Below are positions 13,743 to 25,448 of a stretch of DNA of 64,000 nucleotides, piece by piece. Both the position numbers and the translations under genes were made by a program. Source of the DNA: Gloeopeniophorella convolvens (Eukaryota > Basidiomycota > Agaricomycetes > Russulales). The DNA lies in the NCBI GenBank assembly GCA_022496205.1, contig WTXD01000033.1, positions 186,001-250,000 of the forward strand, read 5' to 3'. The notes beneath the pieces are model-generated. The model was not told the origin of the DNA, ran no database searches, and worked only from the letters and a program-made list of their open reading frames with translations. The first letter of the stretch is position 1. Each line of letters begins with the position of its first letter.

Positions 13743-14350
13743 TACATTGCGTTGTCGATATGTGCTTTCGTTGATACTACATCACGGTGTACGATAGTCT
13801 TGCGGACTCTTACAGAATCAACTACTTAGTTGTTCACGTTCAGCGTTCGAATGTTCAAGTCTTCATTAAAGTGCTAAAGCCATCTCTAACCAGACGCAAA
13901 TATCTTGTACTAGCACACCAAGTTGTTATGTAGCTCTAAAGTGCAGCGCAGGAAAACACGACTGTGCTTTGACCTCCACATCTTGCATAGTACGGCAATC
14001 ACAATGTTAGCTCCTAGGGCTTGTCTGTCCAGGTTCAACCAGCCTACTTGCATATCGCGGGATGGAGTCGGCGCCCGCGCCCAGTCGGCACGCCATTGGT
14101 GGCGCGGCCGTCGGCAGGAGGCACCTGAAGAGATAGCGCGCTGCGTAGCCGATCACTATGATAGACGGAGTGCAGAGGAGCAATGCGGCGGCGCCATGTC
14201 GTTGAGCAACGCTAATTAAGTGCATGAGAGAGAAGGTGAAGGTGAAATAGGCAAAGCAGGAAACAGGTGAAACCGCCGGTCCGAGTCGCGGCTACCTGAG
14301 ATTAGTAAGCATACAGCGAAATCGTGCATAGACTCGGGCATCGTTGTCAG
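13743..14350. other. NLR1 3' flank
   Basis: The first 130 bases resemble the flanks after NLR2 (23436-) and NLR3 (38503-): all contain a cgttgat-type block, a tgtacgata string and a later ACTTA. This is therefore probably a conserved 3' UTR/terminator region inherited with the gene. No gene is seen in the rest. Confidence 0.5.
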
Positions 14351-14354
14351 CGAC

Positions 14355-15170
14355 CTGACAAAGCAACTGCCTCGAGTCCGGCAAACTCTGGAACCGCAGT
14401 TCGACCAGGTTCGAACGCGGACGCGTGCATATGGACTCACACAACTGTTGTTTCGCAGACCTTCTGCCACTATCCATTCGGACACCTCAATTCTCAAGTA
14501 CTTAATGCTGATCTCACATCCAATGTTTGAACGAGGTCTGTGATCAAGCCCGTCGACGGGGTTGGGTTTAGGCGAAGGTGCGTCTCCTGTCTGTGTCCGG
14601 GATCACCGCAAAATTGACATTCGAACTAGGGTGCTGGGCTCCGCATAAAGATACTGGTATCACTACTGCCGGTTGGCTTGCTCTCTTCCAACCTTCCTTG
14701 CTGCAGCACGGCTTGAAGGTCGTCGGACCCCTGGTCCAGCTCGCTTGAAAGGTGCACGACTGCACAAGCTCCTGCTGTGATCGCGATGCCCCAGCAACGG
14801 CACAGCGACAGCACCGAACAGAAACTTTTTTCTCGCTCGAATTTCGAGACGACAGGGCTGCTGCCCAAGTTCTATCCTCACTCTCGCAGCAGATGCACAG
14901 GGTGTGCGTACGGGTAGCCAGGGAAAGATATGAATCCACGAAGATTGGACATCCTGAGTTGCGCTCAAGCACAAGCCGTCGATGTGGGGCCGCGGGGAGG
15001 TCCTTTCCAAGTTCCAACCCGCCACGTATATGTTCTTCTGTTATATGCTACACATGTCCAATAGAACGCTTGGTCACCATTGCGTCTTGCTGAACGCGGT
15101 CCCTTCAATGAGGCCATCGCGAGACCCATAGAACCCTCACCCGACACTATCCGGGGTTGGCTTAGTATGC
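14355..15170 (+). repeat. Duplicated decayed segment, copy 2
   Basis: Shorter and diverged copy of 3860-5230; the matching blocks are listed there. Relative to copy 1, several internal stretches are missing (for example most of 4470-4880). Both copies precede an NLR gene by about 2.3-2.7 kb, suggesting that the duplication unit of the cluster once included this upstream DNA. Confidence 0.6.
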
Positions 15171-15510
15171 ACAAACTTCCTTGTATTCGCAGCATTCAAT
15201 GTGATGATATTCTGCATTGTTCTTAAAAAGAAACCCCGCCAAGCTCGCGGATTGCAGGCACTCACATGTACAGAATGGCGTTGTGCGCGTTTGAAAAAAA
15301 AAAATAAGAGCATGAAAGAGATCTCCACGTACATTGCGCACAGCATTCTTGATCTTTCAACTTCGGCGGTAAGCAAGGAGATAAGTAGAAGCGCGGGGAC
15401 GCTCACTCTAGCAGTCGCCTCTCGCGCGTCATCCTGATGCAATCCTTAGACACGGACAAGCTGTCAATTATAAGCTGTAGTCTCCCACCGCACACGTTCA
15501 GACCCCGTAC

Positions 15511-15712
15511 TTACTCAAAACAGATCAAACCGGCAAGTTGCCCGGACCCCAACGCAAGCGTGCAGGCGACACCGAACCCGTACGGCGCGTCGTACGGCGC
15601 GGCGCTGAGCGAGTCGCTGCGTGCATAACGCGCCGCACGCGCGGTACAACACGGAAGCACGCACCTCAAGCGCGAACAGGTGCGAGTCGTAGGCACACCG
15701 TGACCTGCCCAT
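15511..15712 (-). pseudogene. Second fragment of a ChaC C-terminal exon
   Basis: On the minus strand this reads DSHLFALE followed directly by a GTGCGTGCTTCC donor. The neighbouring relic shows SSHMFTLE followed by the same donor at about 15955-15980. It is therefore a partial duplicate of the 3' part of the adjacent ChaC-like pseudogene. Nothing upstream of this exon is preserved here. Confidence 0.5.
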
Positions 15713-15769
15713 TTCTTTCTAGTACATGTATATTCTCGTTTCGGGGCTCTGCCGTGCTGGACCTGATTC

Positions 15770-16990
15770 TGTTCTTATGCGGGTGGTGTACGCTTCCCGT
15801 GACCGTGCCGACCTGAAGCGCAGGCCTCCGCGACCGTCTCTGCCGCAGTCGCGCGGCCCAGTTCGTGCAGCCGCACCTGTCCACCCGCCCACACGAATAG
15901 CATATCGCATGAGCCCACTCCCCCACCACGCGCGCAGGACAGGAGGGAAGCACGCACCTCGAGCGTGAACATGTGCGAGCTGTGCGCCTCGGGCGCGAGC
16001 GCGCGCACTGCCGCCGCGAGATTGTGCACGCAGTCCTGTGTACGCGTCAGCCACGCGCCCGCGCCCGCGCTCGCGCCCGTACCCAGGCCCGCGACGCACC
16101 TTGTTGCGCTCTGGCGGTCCCGCGGCGGCCCATATCGTGCGTGTGAGCGCGCGGCTCCGCGCCGACTGCGTGCCAGCGGTAAGCACGAGGCAGGAGGGCG
16201 CGTGACGCAACCGAAGGCGGGTTATCGCTGCGCCCGACGTAGCATTCGGCGCGCGGGACCGGTCACCGCGGCGTGCTCCGTGCCGTCCGGCACGTGCGCG
16301 TAGACGTCTACGTGCTCGGGCGTGTGGCCGTCCTGCACGGTGAGCATTATACGGCGCGCCCGGGGGCGGAGGCTGCGCACCTTTTCGCGGCAGTCTGCCG
16401 CTGCGGCCGCCGCCAGCCAGAGGCACACATAGTAGGACGCGCGGCGCATCGAGCTCGTCACACACCGCCCACGCGTGCGCAGGGTCGATCGTGAACGCTA
16501 CGTCTGCCCCTCACCACCGCCGCTAGCCACCACCACCACCACCACCACCCACGCAACCGGCACGCGCACGCACCCCAGAAAACGTCCTCGTACGAGAACG
16601 CGTCAGCCGCTGAGGACGCGGCCCAGTCCTCCTGGTGCACGAGCGTGACGACGCGCCCGGGGTGCTGCACCGCCCATCGCGTCTCATCGCGTCTCATCGC
16701 GTCTCATCATGGAGAGGAGGAAGGTGTGCGCACCTCTGGCGTTCTGCGGTGGTCGTGCGACTTTTGTGCGAAGCGGCGCACGTAGCCCTTTAGGAAGCCC
16801 GGGGCTGATGCGCGCGCGCTCGGAGGTCAGCGCAACGATGCGGAGGGAGTGGGCGGGGAGCGCACTTTCGTTGATAACGTGCGGCGGAGGCTTGGTGCGC
16901 GGGCTCAGCTCGGTGCGGGGTGGGGCGGTGTGGCGGGACGCACGCGGAAGATGAGGGAGCCGTAGCCAAAGACGATATACGGTGCTAGGG
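15770..16990 (-). pseudogene. ChaC-like gamma-glutamylcyclotransferase pseudogene
   Basis: Working ChaC enzymes cleave glutathione to 5-oxoproline and Cys-Gly. Reading the minus strand from 16985 gives the family signature VFGYGSLIF, an exon PPPHVI near 16880, then a GYVRRFAQKSHDHR exon near 16750-16790 and GRVVTLVHQEDWA near 16620-16660. Later come DVYAHVPDG near 16300, YVGRSDNP near 16240, a RTIWAAAGPPERNK segment near 16100-16140 and LAPEAHSSHMFTLE near 15960-16000. The order and spacing fit the family. Lesions seen: one extra G in a run near 16800 shifts the frame before the GYVRRF exon; a 10-bp tandem array and a CCA repeat encoding a tryptophan run interrupt the middle; and the later motifs lie in several different frames. 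The initiator codon is also absent. The catalytic Glu region near EHAA could not be confirmed. Confidence 0.7.
16675..16710 (+). repeat. 10-bp tandem repeat
   Basis: The unit CATCGCGTCT occurs about three and a half times. It lies inside the ChaC-like pseudogene. A (CCA)n microsatellite lies close by at about 16528-16549. Confidence 0.85.
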
Positions 16991-17195
16991 AGGGCGCGGC
17001 GCCCGAGTCGGGCGGCGGCGCGGCGGCGGTCTGGTATCCTGGTGCGGGTCTGGTCTGATGTGATCCTACCTGGGTCTACTTGTGAGGAGATGTGGTACAA
17101 TATCAATGTATGGACTCCGAGGCCCGCGGATATCTTTATTTTTCTTGATTATGGTCATGACCCTGCGGTATACTCACATTACATAAGTATACAGT

Positions 17196-17517
17196 GCCAT
17201 CGCCGTCATCATGAACAACCACGGCTGCCACCAGTGGCACTGACAACAGGCTTTGGCAAGTAACGACTCGATTGCCTCGAATCACTCACAGGCACTTTTG
17301 GCGCCTCACAGAATCTCCATAAGAAGCCATGCTCTCTCACACACCGCCATGCAAAGGCGGTCTATCCGCGGTCTATCGCCGCTGTCGATACGTTGCAGCG
17401 CCTACATGTCCCAGGGTCCTTCCGACTCCTCGTCCAGACCATCGCATCCCGCAACCACCCTGCAGCCCTTCATAGCCACTATCACCACAGTATCGCTTGC
17501 GTCGTCTACATTCCTTC
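17196..17517 (+). promoter_or_regulatory. NLR2 5' flank, shared with NLR3
   Basis: About 320 bases ahead of the NLR2 start resemble 32320-32641 ahead of NLR3. Shared blocks include ACAGGCTTTGGCAAGTAA, a GGCACTTTTGGCGC block, an AAAGGCGGTCTAT block and a GCAGCGCCTACAT block. NLR1 lacks them. Conservation of non-coding DNA up to the ATG suggests that promoter and 5' UTR were duplicated with the gene. No TATA box or factor site is claimed. Confidence 0.55.
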
Positions 17518-20500
17518 ATGGCGAGTGACCAGCTTGCATTGGCGCCGTAAGCAAGACCCGTCGTTTGCGCGATGCTCTTACTCATTGATTGCGTGCTACA
17601 CGTGTCTTCTCATTAGCCTAGGACAACCCGTAGCCCAAAGCCCAGGATCAGCGTACGCAGAGCGTATTCGCGCCTGAGTGCATGATTAAATGACATGCCT
17701 TCAGTTCTCGGGCTGGCGATCCGCCTGGAAGCACACCCCGCCGTTCCCACCTTCGGCTGAGCAGTGAGCGCACTGCCTTGCTCTCCCGCATTCGAGAATA
17801 CTGAGCGCGTCTACTTGCGCAGTCATTCATGCCGATGGTCTTCGCGCTGCAGGGTTCCTTGACAAGTTTATTAAGAACCGACGCTTCTACGTGAGTGCCA
17901 CAGACGGGGTCATCACCAGAAGGACCAAAGCTGTCAAGAGGGAGAAGCACTTAGCAAGATGGGGCGAGTCAATCGACAGTCTGTGCGTCTTCTCTGCTGT
18001 TACTTTTGGTTGATGGTCATCACGGACCTGATGCTTTCCTGTAGCACAATAGACCTGTCCTCGCAGCTCACACTACGGCTCTTCGCGGAACGGGATGACC
18101 ACGGTGTCGTGCTCGTGGGAGAGCTTGAGCTCCCCTATACTGAGCTGGAACATAGTTTCGCCCCGCGCGGTGCGTCGTGTGATCGTTACGTATTCCTTCC
18201 GCCCCCCAGTTGCTGAACGGCCTATTTGTAGACTTTCACCTTACTCCCGTCAACCTATCTACCAAACAGCCACAGCATGTTACTCTCCGCCTGGCAATTA
18301 CGATCGAACACGCAGAGCTCCATTCCGAGCCAGCCTTCTCCTCCAACTCCTCTAAGCCATCCCCCATCTCCAGAATGGTGGAAGATAGTCCGATACGCGG
18401 CCCGTCGTCCACCCCATCCGCAGACGAGACAGGTCCTGGGAGGGCTTCTATTGCAGAGATGCTCTATCGAGTTGACCTGCCAATCGTTGATCGGGCAGCT
18501 GGAAAGCTCGGCGGACCCTCGGCGCCGGTTGCTAGCATGGCGAATCTCGCAGAGCAGTCCCCAAGCGCGCTAGATCAGGCTGCGAGCGTATACGATACGT
18601 GGAGCGTCGTCCTCACAAGGATGAAATGGGTTGTTGATTGTACGGAGAAAGTTGCCGAGGTTTGTCTCCTCGATCCTGCGCGTGTCATCGTCTTACGACT
18701 GTATCCTAGATTCATCCATACGTCAAGATCGCATGGAGCGTCCTCTCTCTGATTCCCAGGGTGCGTCGTCTTGGATTTGTGATCCAGGAGACCATCTCAA
18801 GTTCTCATGAACTCGTTCGCGCAGACGATCCTCGCCCAAGTCGAGCGCGATGAAAACGTGAAAGCGCTAGTGCTTGCAATGAGCGACGCTCTGGATCTTG
18901 CACGTGACGCGAGCGCGTTTGAGAACAACATCCGGGACTCAGCCCAGAGAGAAATCTTGATGGATATGTTGACCCATGCCTGCACCTGTAGCAAATTCAT
19001 CCAGAAATACGCGGAAAATACACAATTCTGTACGTCTCAGACGAAGGATATGGTCTTCGTGTGTTTGATCTGACGTGAAGCCGTGATTCTCAGGGACGCG
19101 GTTGCAGAAGAATACGGCACGTGGGGTTGACGCTCGCGTCGAGAGCTACTGTTCCAAGCTCGTAGCGCTGCGCGATGGATTCCTAAGGCATGCCATGATC
19201 ACCATCGAGAAGACGACGTTCCAAATTCGGGACGTCGTAAGTGGTGTTTCAATTCAAGTCGATAGGATGTCCAGGCAGCTTAATGGGATTTCTGGCCAGC
19301 TGGAGAGCGTGTTGGGCGAAGTCGCTGATTTAGGTACGAACCTGCGATTCGATGACCATGCCATGCATCTCACGACCTGTCTTGTAGGTATCAGCTCGGT
19401 AATCCGAGACATCCCATATGCGTCGGGCGCATCGTTTCGCAGCGACAAGGGTTGCTTGGTAGGAACTCGAACTGCGTTCCTGGACTACATCACCGACTGG
19501 GTGAACGGGCCCGACTCGAAGTCAACGCGGGGGCTCGTGCTGTTCGGGCAAGCCGGGACGGGCAAGTCGTCCATCGCACATGAAGTCGCACACCGCTTCC
19601 GCGAAATGCATTTCCTGGCGTCATCCTTCATGTTTTTGCGTGGCGAACGATCCAACCGGGAATCACATTTCCTTTTTACCAGCCTCGCGCGCGACCTCTC
19701 CGACCGTTATCCTGCATTCCGTTCTTCTTTAGCGAAGGTCATCCAGCATGATACAGTCGCTATGAAAGGCACAAAAGACCTCACCATCATATTCAAATCC
19801 CTATTATTGAGCCCGCTCGCGGAGACGACCCTCGTCGGTCCTATTTTCCTCGTCATCGACGGCCTAGATGAAGCTCAGGATGCGACCGGCTCACATGGGT
19901 TACACACGTTCCTCGCGGGCCACATTCACGAACTTCCCTCGAATTTCCGTATTTTGATAACTTCGAGGCCAGAGTCTGACATCGAGCAGGCCTTCCATAG
20001 CGCCGGATCGACTCACGTCAAACGCATGAACGACCAAGAGTTGTCGAGTCAGGCGGACAAAGACATCCGTTCCTATTTCCGAGCCAACCTCCCTTCCGAT
20101 GTTTTCAACGAGCATGGCGAGGTGTTTGCGAGAAAGGCGGAGGGCCTGTTTCAGTGGGCCGCCGCCGCTTGCGAATATATACGAGAGACCCATGGGCTTA
20201 CACAAAACAAGCGCGTGCAGCGTGTCCTGAATCCCGCCTCGGGATACCAGCGGATAGACCCTCTGGATACCTTGTATTCCACCATCCTCGGCTCTTACTT
20301 CGGCGACCTCAGTGACCGCGATATTCAGCGGAGCTACCAATCTGTCATGGGCCAGCTGCTTTGCGCATTCGAACCACTCTCCGCACAATCCCTAACTGAT
20401 CTGCGACACTACGCTTACCCTGATGATGCTGATGATAGCGATTCGGTGTCTGTGATCGTCAACAAGCTTGGATCGCTCCTGAGCAACGTCTCGCCAGGCG

Positions 20501-23435
20501 CCGACTCGACACAGCCCATCGTCCCACTTCACACATCGTTCCGCGATTTCCTCACTTCGAAGGACAGGTCTAGAGAATTTTGGATAGACCTTGCGGATTC
20601 GCATCGACAGATGGCGTACTGCTGTCTCGGCATCCTGACTTCGGACAAACTCCACTTCAACATGTGCAAGCTTGTGTCGTCATATCAAAAGAACTCGGAC
20701 GTTCCTGACATCCGCTCCCTCGTATCTCGCTACATTTTCCCCGCCCTATCCTACGCCAGTCGCTTCTGGGACAGCCACTTGCAATACGTGCCATTTCATA
20801 CCGACTTGGTCGAACGACTTCAGGCGCTCTTACTTGCCAAGTTCCCATTTTGGCTCGAATCTCTCAGCCTCCTTGGCTGCATCGATCTTGCTCTGCAAGC
20901 GTTGTCGACATTGCAAGGATGGTTAACCGAGGAGCAGAGTGTAAGTGCCTAGAAGCTCGTATTTCTGTGCCTTGCGCCGATTCTCACGAGCGCTTCTGAC
21001 AGAACCCCGATGCGGAAGTACGCTCCCTTTCGGCATTCGTCGATGATGCCACCGCATTCGTGCGGTATTTCGCCATGCCCATATCCCAGAGCGCCCCACA
21101 CATCTACCTATCTGCCCTTCCATTTTCCCCAGCATCATCACTCGTGCTCGAGCGTTATGGCAAGATGTTCCCAAATACGATGGGGCTGGAACGAGGGAGG
21201 CTATCCCATTGGCCAGCGCAGGAGACAGTCATCAGCGTGGGCGCAAACGGCCTTTCCGTTGCATTCTCGCCTGACGGCACATGCGTTGCTTCGGGCCTGT
21301 CGGATGGTACCATCCACATATTCAGTTCCTTAACCGGTCAGGAGATCCGAGAGCCGTTCTCCGGACATGAGGGCGGGGTCAGATCTGTGGTGTTCTCCCC
21401 AGATGGCCGACGACTCGTCTCCGGGTCGGGTGATGGTACGATCCTGGTGTGGGACGCCGTGACAGCGGAGGTAGTCTCAGAGTTATTTACGGAGCACGCG
21501 GACTGGGTCAACACTGTTGCGCTGTCGCAGGATGGCCTATACGTAGCATCGGGCTCGGATGATCAAACAATCCGTGTTTGGGTTACCTCCACAGGGGAGA
21601 TGGTCATGCAGCTATTCACAGGTCACACAGGCCCTGTCAACTCGGTCGCGTTCTCTCCGGACGGTCTCAACATTGTCTCGGGATCGGATGACAAGACCAT
21701 CCGTGTATGGAGTGTAACAACAGGAGAGCCAGTCACAGGGCCTCTCGAGGGGCACACCGACTCTGTCAACTCCGTCACGTTCTCCCCAGATGGACAGTAT
21801 ATCGTCTCTGGCTCAGATGATTACACGATCCGCATCTGGGATGCCACCGCAGCGTGGAGCTTGGTCGTAGTAGCGCCATTCGGAGGACATAACAACGTCG
21901 TCGGCTCTGTCATTGTCTCTCGGGACAGCCGACATATCGTCTCATGTTCGGCCGATTCAACCATCCGTGTCTGGAATGCCGCGACCGGATTGCCGGTTGG
22001 GGAGCCACTCGCTGGCCATGGGAGTGCCGTCAGGTCCATTGGACTCTCGCCGGATGGCCGACACGTCGTATCAGGCTCGGAAGACAAGACAGTGCGCATC
22101 TGGGACATGTTCGCGGCGCGGCCAGCCGACCCCGCGATGCATGGACCTGCGGAGCAGGATGTTAATATCTCACTTCCGCAGGATAGTCAGGGCATTGTCT
22201 CGGGTTTGGAGGGCTGCATGGTCTACGCTGTTGGCGAGGCTGAGGCAGAGACGGGTTCTGGATCAGTCGGAGGGCACATGGACCTGGTTTGGTCAGTGGC
22301 GTTCTCACCGGATGGCCGACTTGTTGCTTCGGGCTCGGCGGATCACACGGTTTGCATCTGGGATGCCGCGACGGGTCAGGCAGTGGGAGAGCCACTCATA
22401 GGACATACTGCCGCGGTCGCTTATGTCGCATTCTCGCCGGACAGCCAACGCGTTGCTTCCGGTTCGGATGATCGGACGATCCGCGTCTGGGACGTCACGA
22501 CAGGCCAGGTCGTCGTCGGACCACTCGAAGGACATCAAGGCGCGGTCAGTTCTGTCGCGTTCTCCCCCGATGGTGAGCGGATCGCCTCAGGCTCTTATGA
22601 CAAGACGATCCGCATCTGGGATGCCGCGACAGGGAAGTTATTGGCAGAGCCATTCACGGGTCACGCAGGCCTGATCCGGTCCATCGCATTCTCGCCGAAT
22701 GGTCAATGTATCGCCTCAGGGTCGGATGATTATACCATCCGGGTGTGGGACGCCACGACAGGACAGGTAATTGCACGACCATTCATGGGGCACACAAATG
22801 TGGTTTACTCCGTCACATTCTCTCCCGATGGCCGACACATTGCCTCATCCTCGCACGATAGCTCTATCCGCGTCTGGGATGCCACAACAGGACAGGCAAC
22901 TGCAAATCCTTTCAAGGGAAACGGTACCCCCTTATCTGTTTCATTCTCTCCAGACGGTTGCCGGATCGCCTCAGGCTGGGTGGACGGTGCAATTTGCATC
23001 CTGGACGCCAGAACAGGGCGCGCAGTCTCCAACCCGCTCATAGGACATGCAGGCAGGGTCGCGTCTGTTGCCTACTCTCCAGATGGTCGACACATCATCT
23101 CAGGCTCAAACGACACCTCAATTCGGTTGTGGACCACGCCAGCGACCGACGCATCCGTGACAGGTGCTCTAAACTTGGACGATTCCGGCGCCAGCCACTG
23201 CAGCGGCGGCACCCTGGTTCCCGTAGGATTTCAGACGGATCAGGGATTTGCGATAGACGAGGATGGGTGGGTTCGAGGTTCCGGTGGTGAGCTCATTGTC
23301 TGGATTCCTGAGCCTCACCGGGTCGGCCTTCCCCGGCCGAATAATGTGTGGGTCAGAGCGAAACACGAGACGGTCTTGGATAGTAGTCATTTTGTTCACG
23401 GATCGGGTTGGGCGACGTGTTACAAAGCCGACTAG
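17518..23435 (+). CDS. NLR2: C2-NACHT-WD40 NOD-like receptor
   Basis: Paralog of NLR1 and NLR3 with the same architecture and inferred role. Exon 1 is MASDQLALAP at 17518-17546. A C2-like exon starts at 17823 (IHADGL...) and continues from about 18044 (TIDLSSQLTLRLF) and 18232 (DFHLTPVN). A serine/proline linker and two helical exons follow. An intron at 19334-19387 is 54 bp and free of stops, so retention would keep the frame. The NACHT domain spans about 19388-20940, with GQAGTGKSS near 19547-19573, LVIDGLDEA near 19855 and ILITSRPE near 19955. A further short intron ending near 21003 leads to the WD40 exon. Fourteen WD40 repeats occur as seven, a spacer (about 22120-22260) and seven, then the same C-terminal cap as NLR1. 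The NACHT segment near 19990-20130 differs sharply from both paralogs. Gene looks intact. Confidence 0.92.
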
Positions 23436-23689
23436 TGTATTGTCTCGTTGATACGTGTCTTCATTGTTACTGCGTCGTGTTGTACGATAGCTTTGCTCAT
23501 GTTGCGGATTCGTGCGGAACCGACTACTTACTTTGATTTCCACGCCTAGCGTTCAAATGTGAATCGAGCCCTCACCAATTTATATAGTACTGATGAAGCT
23601 GGGCTCCAATTTGCGCAGAAAGGTCGATCACTGCAGGACGCTGAGAGCCCTGGCATTGGCTAGCCCCAGTGAGTCAAATGGGACCAAAA
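23436..23689. other. NLR2 3' flank
   Basis: Contains the conserved post-NLR block (a tgtacgata string near 23480 and a CGACTACTTACTT string near 23522) seen after the other two NLR genes. No gene seen. Confidence 0.5.
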
Positions 23690-25430
23690 TCAAAGCGCTC
23701 CAAACACCCATGCATGGTTCCTCAGTGCACACAGCACACCGCGCCAACCCCAGCCTCGTCACCCTCGCCGCTGCCGGCATCATCCCCCGCCGGGCATGCC
23801 GATGACCCCACTCAGGCAGGGGTCACTCCTAAGCCTCATTCCCCGCCCTTCCAGCAGCGCAACCGCCGCCAGCACAGCATAAGCGCTGGCGGCATCTCCC
23901 TCCCAGTTGCCCCTGCACTCCCTGCCGCGTCAGCCCCGCTACGACACGACCACATCCTCTCCCTCGCTGCGGCGTCCTTTACTCCCCCGCACCAGTAGTA
24001 CTTCAGCTTCAACAACACAGCATCTAACCCGTTCGGCCCTGGGACCCTCGACACAGACTCCATCCGCGGCCGCGGCGCTCGCTCGGACCCTGGCGCGCCC
24101 ACGGACCAATCGCCCGCGTTCCCTGCAATGCCCACCTGCCCGCCCACCCGGACAGCGCCCGGACTTTAGGTACAGGTTCGATCTGGACATCCCGAGCCTG
24201 GAGGTCGAAGAACAAGAAGAGGAGGCGGCCACCGTGGAGGAGGACCGCGTGCTCGCAGCGGCGTCACACGTCGCGACCGTCGGCGTGGACAACGCACTCT
24301 ACATGGAGCTCGACGTGGACGCAGACGCAGACGCAGACACGGACGCGGACACGGACGTGGACACGGACGTCGACGTGGCGGATGCCGAGGTTGGCAGCAT
24401 CACGACCGCCGCGCAGGAGCTACACTCGTGCCACGTATCGCGCCCCCGCTCCGTCGGCGAGCAGGCGCGCGGCGCCGAGCCCGAGGAGGACACGACACAA
24501 TCGGAGGGTGGACCGGCTCGGAGGACCTGCGCACGGAGGCGATCGGGGGCGAGGTACGTTACCCTCCCCGCGTTGCTGCCACGCGCCGCGCACATGTTGA
24601 CAGTGTGCATGTCATGTGAACCCCCGCCCGCCCTGCTCTCTCTGCCCCTTCACCTGCCCCCTTACCCGCCTCCACCTAAAGTTCATGTCCCTCGCTCCAC
24701 GCACCAAGAGAGCATCTACGAGTGCTCCAACCCGTCCAACGCAGAGCCCGCGCGCTAGGACCACCAGCAGCGCCGCCTCATGCGCCGTGCGCACCATCAG
24801 CCCTCGCAGGACTTGATCCAGATCCTGCGCCGGATCTCGCACTTCCCACCTGTGCCGCTCAACCCGCCCTCGCTCGTTGCGTCCCTCCGCGGACCCCTGG
24901 ACGACGAGTGCGCTCCAATCTGAGTGACAGTGACAACGGTCCCGCATGACCCCCCGCGCGCGCACCCGTCCGCGCCGTCCGTTGGTTTGATGGCCCCACC
25001 GTTCCCCGCCCCCGTCTACGCTCCGGCCCCGCTGCCGCCGGTTCTCGCACCCTCCCCATGGCGCAACGAGATACTCGACATGCACGCCAGGTCGTTCGTG
25101 TTCGGCGGCAGGGGCGGCGGTGGGCGCCGCCTCTCTGGCACGTTTACCCCGGGCACGTTCCCCCACTACAGGCACAAATCGCAGCTCCGACCACAGGCCT
25201 AGCGGCAGTCCCAGTAGTAACCCCAGCAACAGCAGTCCGATGGCCACGCGTGTGGCTTGTCGTTCGGCCGCCCGCTCAGCGTCGGTGCACTCGTTCAAGC
25301 CTGGCGGCGCGTTCAGGTTCACGCTCATTTTCCCCTCGCGCTCCAACCCGTCCTCTCGCTCCTATTGGACTTCTCGTCTCGCGCAGCTGCGCCGCCTCAT
25401 TATTGGCAACCGTTATAACATCATAAACAC
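23690..25430 (+). pseudogene. Decayed GC-rich unknown gene, repeat copy A
   Basis: Matches copy B at 28905-30350 through a chain of blocks: an N-terminal S-N-P-F-(D/G)-P segment near 24030, an F-x-L-D-I-P segment near 24185, an acidic E/D tract, an SEDL segment near 24525, an ESI-x-E-C-S segment near 24710 and a block near 25060-25300 ending in an F-(R/T)-F-T-L motif. An Asp-Ala/Asp-Val minisatellite lies at about 24312-24375. The blocks fall in different frames with stops between them, so the gene appears dead in this copy. The protein family was not recognised. Possible original introns (GTACGTTACC near 24553) suggest a duplicated spliced gene rather than a retrocopy. Confidence 0.6.
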
Positions 25431-25448
25431 CAGACAGCCACCACCTGT

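Noticed and set aside
15719..16465. Minus-strand arginine/alanine-rich open frame of 248 codons
   Set aside because: It crosses several exons and introns of the ChaC-like relic in the wrong frame; a GC-driven open frame rather than a gene.
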